This document shows positions 59,864 through 64,000 of a stretch of 64,000 nucleotides of DNA, piece after piece. The DNA is taken from the NCBI RefSeq assembly GCF_003331145.1, contig NZ_QLVE01000014.1, positions 1 to 64,000 of the forward strand. The letters are read 5' to 3'. The first letter of the stretch is position 1, and every line of letters starts with the position of its first letter. The translations under genes were made by a program, and so were the position numbers. The stretch is from Exiguobacterium sp. TNDT2 (GTDB taxonomy: Bacteria > Bacillota > Bacilli > Exiguobacteriales > Exiguobacteriaceae). Below the pieces are notes generated by a model that made no database searches, was not told where the DNA came from, and was given only the letters and a program-made list of their open reading frames with translations.

Positions 59864-60222
59864 TTCACGATGCCTCCTATAATCTTCACTAATTCAAGCG
59901 GACTGAACGGCTTCGAAATAAAGTAGTCGACCCCAATCTCATTCGCGCAATCACGATCAGATTGTTGACTCTTCGCAGTAAGCATCATGACTTTCGTATG
60001 TTGACGTCCTGGCAATTTTCGTACTTTCTCAATGACCTCAAGACCGGTCATGCCTGGCATCATATGGTCGACAATCACGAGGTCATACTCGTTCTGTTCG
60101 ATTAGCCGATAGGCTTCAAGGCCGTCTGGCGCTTCATCAATGTCATATCCTTCATCTTCTAACGTATCTAATACGAGCATACGTAAAACTTCTTCATCTT
60201 CAGCTAATAATATTTTTACCAT
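59860..60222 (-). CDS. single-domain response regulator (CheY-like)
   Basis: 120 residues, receiver domain only: acidic pocket E8/D9, phospho-acceptor D52 in VIVDHMMPGM, switch Thr in MMLTAKS and conserved Lys in FISKPFSPLEL. No output domain. Translationally coupled to the kinase encoded next. It may control a protein partner, feed a phosphorelay or act as a phosphate sink; it is not the flagellar CheY by context. Confidence 0.92.
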   Translation of the reverse strand: MVKILLAEDEEVLRMLVLDTLEDEGYDIDEAPDGLEAYRLIEQNEYDLVIVDHMMPGMTGLEVIEKVRKLPGRQHTKVMMLTAKSQQSDRDCANEIGVDYFISKPFSPLELVKIIGGIVN

Positions 60223-60281
60223 GACGATTCCTCCATTTTTTATCCCATTTCACTATTTTAACGGATTCAGTTCATAATCAC

Positions 60282-60316
60282 AAAAAAAAGGATGTACGGT
60301 GTATAACCGTACCCCT
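60282..60316 (-). terminator. addA terminator
   Basis: GTACGGT (60294-60300) and ACCGTAC (60306-60312), extended by GG/CC pairs, then eight Ts on the minus strand. Confidence 0.88.
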
Positions 60317-60336
60317 TTTTCGTCGGAACGTCTAGA

Positions 60337-63300
60337 CTACAAGGCAACAATTTCCTGTAAATCGAGGGAATAAATGAGCATCCGACCGACTGTGATTCCC
60401 CAAATCGCCTCGATGGCCTCCCGATAGAGCGATAATTGGACGTGATAGCGGTCGCGCAACAGTTGTTTGGCCGCTTCACGAGAGTCGCTCGAGAAGAGCA
60501 CGGAATCCGATTTATAGTCGAGGAGCACATATGTCTCCCCATCATAGAACAGACAATCGATAATCCCTTGGATCAGCACATGTTCGTCAGTGAACGCCCC
60601 GCTCGGGTTGACCCACTCGGCCGGAACCGTGTACGTGAACGGCAGCTCGCGCCAACCTCGTCCGACTTGAAGCGCTGCCGTTAACGCACACCCGGTTTCC
60701 GAAGCGAAGAACGCCTCGATTTCAGGACGCGCGAGCCGTGCCGTCTCGGCCTCGACCGGGCTGAGCATGCCGTCGGCTTCCCAACGGTCGATTTGTAAGG
60801 CGAGCGGCTCGGACGGGTCAATCAATTGGAAGACGAGATGTAACGTCGTTCCTCGTTCTGCCCCCGTTTGTTGGGATTGCTTCCATTTCGGAACTCGATA
60901 CGGGGTGTCCGTCGCCCGGTACGTCTCTTCGAACGCTGCCTGTTCAAGCTGGAGCGCCCGCTTCAACTCCGTCACCGTTTGTTTGGCGGCCGTCTCGGTC
61001 GCGGCTTGGGCCGGATAGGCATAGGTGAACGCCCGGCGAACGAAATCTGTGATGTTCGCCTCGTCTTTGACCGGGAAGTCGATCGCCTCGAACTGTTTGA
61101 CGTGATGGAGCTGCGCCATCATCTCTTGGAGCGTGGCGACTTCCGCCAAGTCCTCTTCGCCGATGATGCGGTACGTCCACGGGGTCGCTTCCGATTGCGG
61201 CGCGATGACCGGCAACCCTTGCTCTTCTAAAAACGGGGCCGCCCCTTCGAGTTTTAGGAGCGCCGGCGCAACCCAATCGAGGTACGTCTTCGCCTCACGA
61301 CGTGCATCGGCCGATAAAGTCGCCCCAGTTTGCTCGACGTGCAGCCATTGCCCGATCTGTGTCCCCGGCTCTTTGACCGTCCCGATCAAAATCAATTTTT
61401 CCTTGGCACGGGTGAGGGCGACATACAAGACGCGCATCTCTTCGGCTTTCATCGTCGCATCGAGGTCGCGGCGAATCATCTCTTTGACGAACGTCTCCGT
61501 TTTCGTGCGGGTGACGACGTCAATCGCGTCAAGTGAGATGCCATAGCGTTTATGGAAGATGACGCGTTGCGTTTGGTCGCGCTTGTTGAACTGCTTCCCG
61601 AGCTGGGCCACGATCGTGACCGGGAACTCGAGTCCTTTTGATTTGTGGACCGTCATGATCCGGACGACGTTTTCTTCTTCACCGAGCGAACGCGCCTCGG
61701 ACAAATCTTCGCCATTATCTTGGAGCCGGTCCATCACACGGAGGAAACGATACAAACCGCGGTATCCGCTCCGCTCATATGACAACGCCCGGTCATAGAG
61801 CGCCTTCAAGTTTTCTTGGCGCCCTTTCCCATCTGGCAAGCCGCCGGCGAAATCGTAGAAGCCGGTGTCATTGAACACTTGTTGAATCAGTTCCGATAAG
61901 CTATGGTTGCGGGCGAACGTGCGCCACGCCGACAACGCGTCGAGGACGTCGCCGCACTTCAGACCGAGTTCGTCCTCATCATCCGCTTTCGCCTTGAGCG
62001 CCTCGAAGAACGACTCTTCTGATTCCAGGCGAATCTTCGCCAGCTCTTGGTCGCTGAAGCCAAACATCGGTGAACGGAGCGCCCCGGCGAGCGGGATGTC
62101 CTGGAGCGGGTTATCGATCAGTTTCAACACCGCGAGCATCATCCGAATCTCGGTCGCTTGGAAATAGCCGCCGTCCGAATCGGTATAGGCCGGGATGTTG
62201 TACTGCGTCAAAATATCCATCAGCTGTTCGACCCGCTCTTTCTTCGAGCGGACCAAGATGACGATGTCGCGATATTCGCACGACCGTAGCAAACCCGTCG
62301 CTTCATCGGTCACTTTGAACGGTTCATCCCCCGAGACGAGCTCTAAAATCCGGGTCGCGATGGCCCGGCCCTCGAGTTCTTGTTTCGACAAGTCGCGGCT
62401 CTCCCCGTTGACGAGAATGAGTTCCGGACTCGCCTCGAGCGCCTCATACTCCCGTCCTGGGACGAGACGTGCCGCCTCATCGTATTCGATCTCGCTCACT
62501 TCTTCGTCCATCAATCGGACGAACAAGTCGTTAATGCCGTGGAGGACCTCAGCTCGGCTTCTAAAGTTTTGCGACAAGTCGATGCGTTGCCCCGCCCCAT
62601 CCTGTTTGAAGCGCGTCGCCTTCTCAATGAACAGACGCGGCTCGGCATGGCGGAACCGATAAATCGATTGCTTGATATCCCCGACCATGAACAAGTTGCC
62701 GGCGTGCTCGGCTTCATGGCTGACGAGCCCGATGATCGTCTCTTGAATCTCGTTCGTATCTTGATACTCATCGATCAACACTTCGGCGAAACGCTGTTTG
62801 TAAAGCGACGCGACCGAGGATGGTCCGTCCCCGTCCCGTAAAATGGCGAGCGCGTAATGCTCGAGGTCACTGAAGTCGACGAAGGCACGGTCACGTTTCG
62901 CCTGCTCGTAAGCGGCACCGAACGTCCGGACGGTCTTGACGAGCGTCTCGACGAGCGGACGTTGCGTCATCAAAACTTCTAAATAGTCCGCCCCGCTCGT
63001 GCCGGCCTGTGCGATCGCCTCGCTCAACTTCTTCTTCGCCTGGTCATAGGCCGGTTTCAACACCGTGTGATAGACGTGGTGTTCGTCTTTCTTTTGGACG
63101 GATTTCATCGTCCCGAATTTGACGGCGCGGGCCGCCGTCTCGAGCTCGCTCCACTTGAACGAGTCCGGATCGAGATTCACGAACGGTAAAATCGCCTGTT
63201 GCACGTTCTCGGATTGAGCCTCATAACCGGCGAGGCGCAGTTCGATGGCGACGCGACGGAGCTGACGCAACGCTTTTTCGATGTCTATCCAGAGCAGACG

Positions 63301-63939
63301 CCCGAATTCAATCAACAGCTGTTCCTCGTCCGGGTCACCGGCGAACTGATACAGCGACACGAGTTCATCCAAGTACGCTTCCGGGTCCGGCAGCGTCCGA
63401 GCATAGTGATAGAGGCCGAGAATCAATTCCTCAATCTCACTGTCACCCCGGTCCGACGTGTAAGCGTCAATCAATGCGAAGAAAGCCTGGTCTTGTTGCC
63501 CGTACGCCTCCTCGAGCACATCTTCGAGCACATCGTCCTGCAAGAGGACCAAGTCCCGCTCCTCGGCGATTTTGAACGCCGGGTCGAGGTCGAGCAGATA
63601 GTAGTTCTCCCGAATCACTTCGAGACAGAACGAGTGGATCGTCGTGATGAGCGCTCGGTTGAGCATTTGGCGTTGTTTTCGAATATATGCGTTCTCGGGG
63701 TCATCACGGAGTGCCCCGTCGAGCGCTTTGGCGATTCGTCGCTTCATCTCGGCCGCCGCCGCATTCGTGAATGTGACCACGAGCATGCGGTCCGCCGTCA
63801 ATTCGTCCGTCTCATCCAAGAGACGGCTCGCGAGCCGTTCCACAAGGACGGCCGTCTTGCCGGAACCGGCTGCCGCCGAGACGAGCACGTGCGAACCTCT
63901 CGCATCGATGGCCGCTTGTTGGTCATTCGTCCACTGCAT
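60337..63939 (-). CDS. addA: ATP-dependent helicase/nuclease AddA
   Basis: A 1200-residue UvrD-like helicase with C-terminal RecB-type nuclease, subunit of the AddAB double-strand-break resection enzyme. Walker A SAAAGSGKTAVLVERL, helicase motif II region VLIDEYQDTNEIQ, motif VI YVALTRAKEKLIL, and nuclease motif GIIDCLFYDGETYVLLDYKSD near the C-terminus. ATG 63939 has AGGAGG eight bases upstream; an in-frame GTG at 63948 overlaps that site. It overlaps the addB end by 17 nt. Confidence 0.95.
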   Translation of the reverse strand: MQWTNDQQAAIDARGSHVLVSAAAGSGKTAVLVERLASRLLDETDELTADRMLVVTFTNAAAAEMKRRIAKALDGALRDDPENAYIRKQRQMLNRALITTIHSFCLEVIRENYYLLDLDPAFKIAEERDLVLLQDDVLEDVLEEAYGQQDQAFFALIDAYTSDRGDSEIEELILGLYHYARTLPDPEAYLDELVSLYQFAGDPDEEQLLIEFGRLLWIDIEKALRQLRRVAIELRLAGYEAQSENVQQAILPFVNLDPDSFKWSELETAARAVKFGTMKSVQKKDEHHVYHTVLKPAYDQAKKKLSEAIAQAGTSGADYLEVLMTQRPLVETLVKTVRTFGAAYEQAKRDRAFVDFSDLEHYALAILRDGDGPSSVASLYKQRFAEVLIDEYQDTNEIQETIIGLVSHEAEHAGNLFMVGDIKQSIYRFRHAEPRLFIEKATRFKQDGAGQRIDLSQNFRSRAEVLHGINDLFVRLMDEEVSEIEYDEAARLVPGREYEALEASPELILVNGESRDLSKQELEGRAIATRILELVSGDEPFKVTDEATGLLRSCEYRDIVILVRSKKERVEQLMDILTQYNIPAYTDSDGGYFQATEIRMMLAVLKLIDNPLQDIPLAGALRSPMFGFSDQELAKIRLESEESFFEALKAKADDEDELGLKCGDVLDALSAWRTFARNHSLSELIQQVFNDTGFYDFAGGLPDGKGRQENLKALYDRALSYERSGYRGLYRFLRVMDRLQDNGEDLSEARSLGEEENVVRIMTVHKSKGLEFPVTIVAQLGKQFNKRDQTQRVIFHKRYGISLDAIDVVTRTKTETFVKEMIRRDLDATMKAEEMRVLYVALTRAKEKLILIGTVKEPGTQIGQWLHVEQTGATLSADARREAKTYLDWVAPALLKLEGAAPFLEEQGLPVIAPQSEATPWTYRIIGEEDLAEVATLQEMMAQLHHVKQFEAIDFPVKDEANITDFVRRAFTYAYPAQAATETAAKQTVTELKRALQLEQAAFEETYRATDTPYRVPKWKQSQQTGAERGTTLHLVFQLIDPSEPLALQIDRWEADGMLSPVEAETARLARPEIEAFFASETGCALTAALQVGRGWRELPFTYTVPAEWVNPSGAFTDEHVLIQGIIDCLFYDGETYVLLDYKSDSVLFSSDSREAAKQLLRDRYHVQLSLYREAIEAIWGITVGRMLIYSLDLQEIVAL

Positions 63940-64000
63940 CAACGTCACCTCCTAATCTTGACAAGACGTCATCTTTTTCTAACTTCTTCAATTGGCGTGG
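63923..64000 (-). CDS. addB: AddB C-terminal fragment
   Basis: A frame entering from the right edge ends at TGA (63923-63925) and encodes 25 residues, RQLKKLEKDDVLSRLGGDVDAVDE being its tail. Position immediately upstream of addA with overlapping ends, as in other Firmicute addBA operons, makes AddB the likely identity; the fragment alone is too short to prove it. Confidence 0.6.
   Translation of the reverse strand, partial: PRQLKKLEKDDVLSRLGGDVDAVDE

Overview
The window looks like chromosome from a low-to-mid-GC Firmicute, most probably Exiguobacterium or a close relative. The basis is the Bacillus-type yqeG-yqeH-aroE-yhbY-nadD-yqeK-rsfS-yqeM operon, LtaS, AddA, odhAB, YitT, YisL and YflT/YsnF proteins, a C30 carotenoid cluster built on CrtM/CrtN-type enzymes, and strong Shine-Dalgarno sites. 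This assignment is inference from gene content; no rRNA or tRNA gene was recognised.

Layout. The left edge (1-159) is the AT-rich 3' end of an Abi-type phage-defence gene. Next come an extracytoplasmic redox/copper group (BdbD-BdbC-SCO, 0.2-1.9 kb), a membrane diguanylate-cyclase-like protein (2.1-3.7), odhAB (3.7-7.9), an ABC exporter (8.2-9.8), a cysteine hydrolase and small genes, a methyltransferase and LtaS (10.8-13.4). A sulfide/persulfide detoxification locus (TauE exporter, two rhodaneses, CstB-like enzyme; 13.6-16.7) is transcribed divergently from one CsoR/CstR-type operator. It is followed by a membrane thioredoxin protein, a nitroreductase and a catalase with PerR-box-like dyads (16.7-20.3). 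The eight-gene ribosome-assembly/NAD/aromatic operon runs leftward (21.5-26.7), then psd with a membrane thioredoxin, a HAD phosphatase and a YitT protein.

From 30.3 to 43.7 kb lies a maltodextrin locus: maltose phosphorylase, a LacI-type regulator, a membrane-anchored extracellular alpha-amylase, MdxGFE uptake and a divergent cytoplasmic neopullulanase-type enzyme. Three paralogous YflT/YsnF stress proteins interrupt it. Each maltodextrin promoter carries a pair or trio of LacI-type operators. A MATE exporter, an enoyl-CoA hydratase, a YbaK deacylase and pssA follow. The carotenoid region (47.4-56.7) contains a CruF-like hydratase, acyltransferase, glycosyltransferase and CrtP rightward, and CrtN-like, CrtN and CrtM leftward, with a methyltransferase alongside. 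The right end has a response regulator/histidine kinase pair, addA and the tail of addB.

The most striking feature is the 430-bp gap between crtP and crtM (51365-51794). It folds on the + strand into seven consecutive hairpins, ending in a strong intrinsic terminator, and six of the seven loops present UCCCC. This looks like an undescribed C-rich-loop regulatory RNA. One loop is perfectly complementary over 10-11 nt to the GGGGG-type ribosome-binding sites of odhB and of the amylase gene in this same window.
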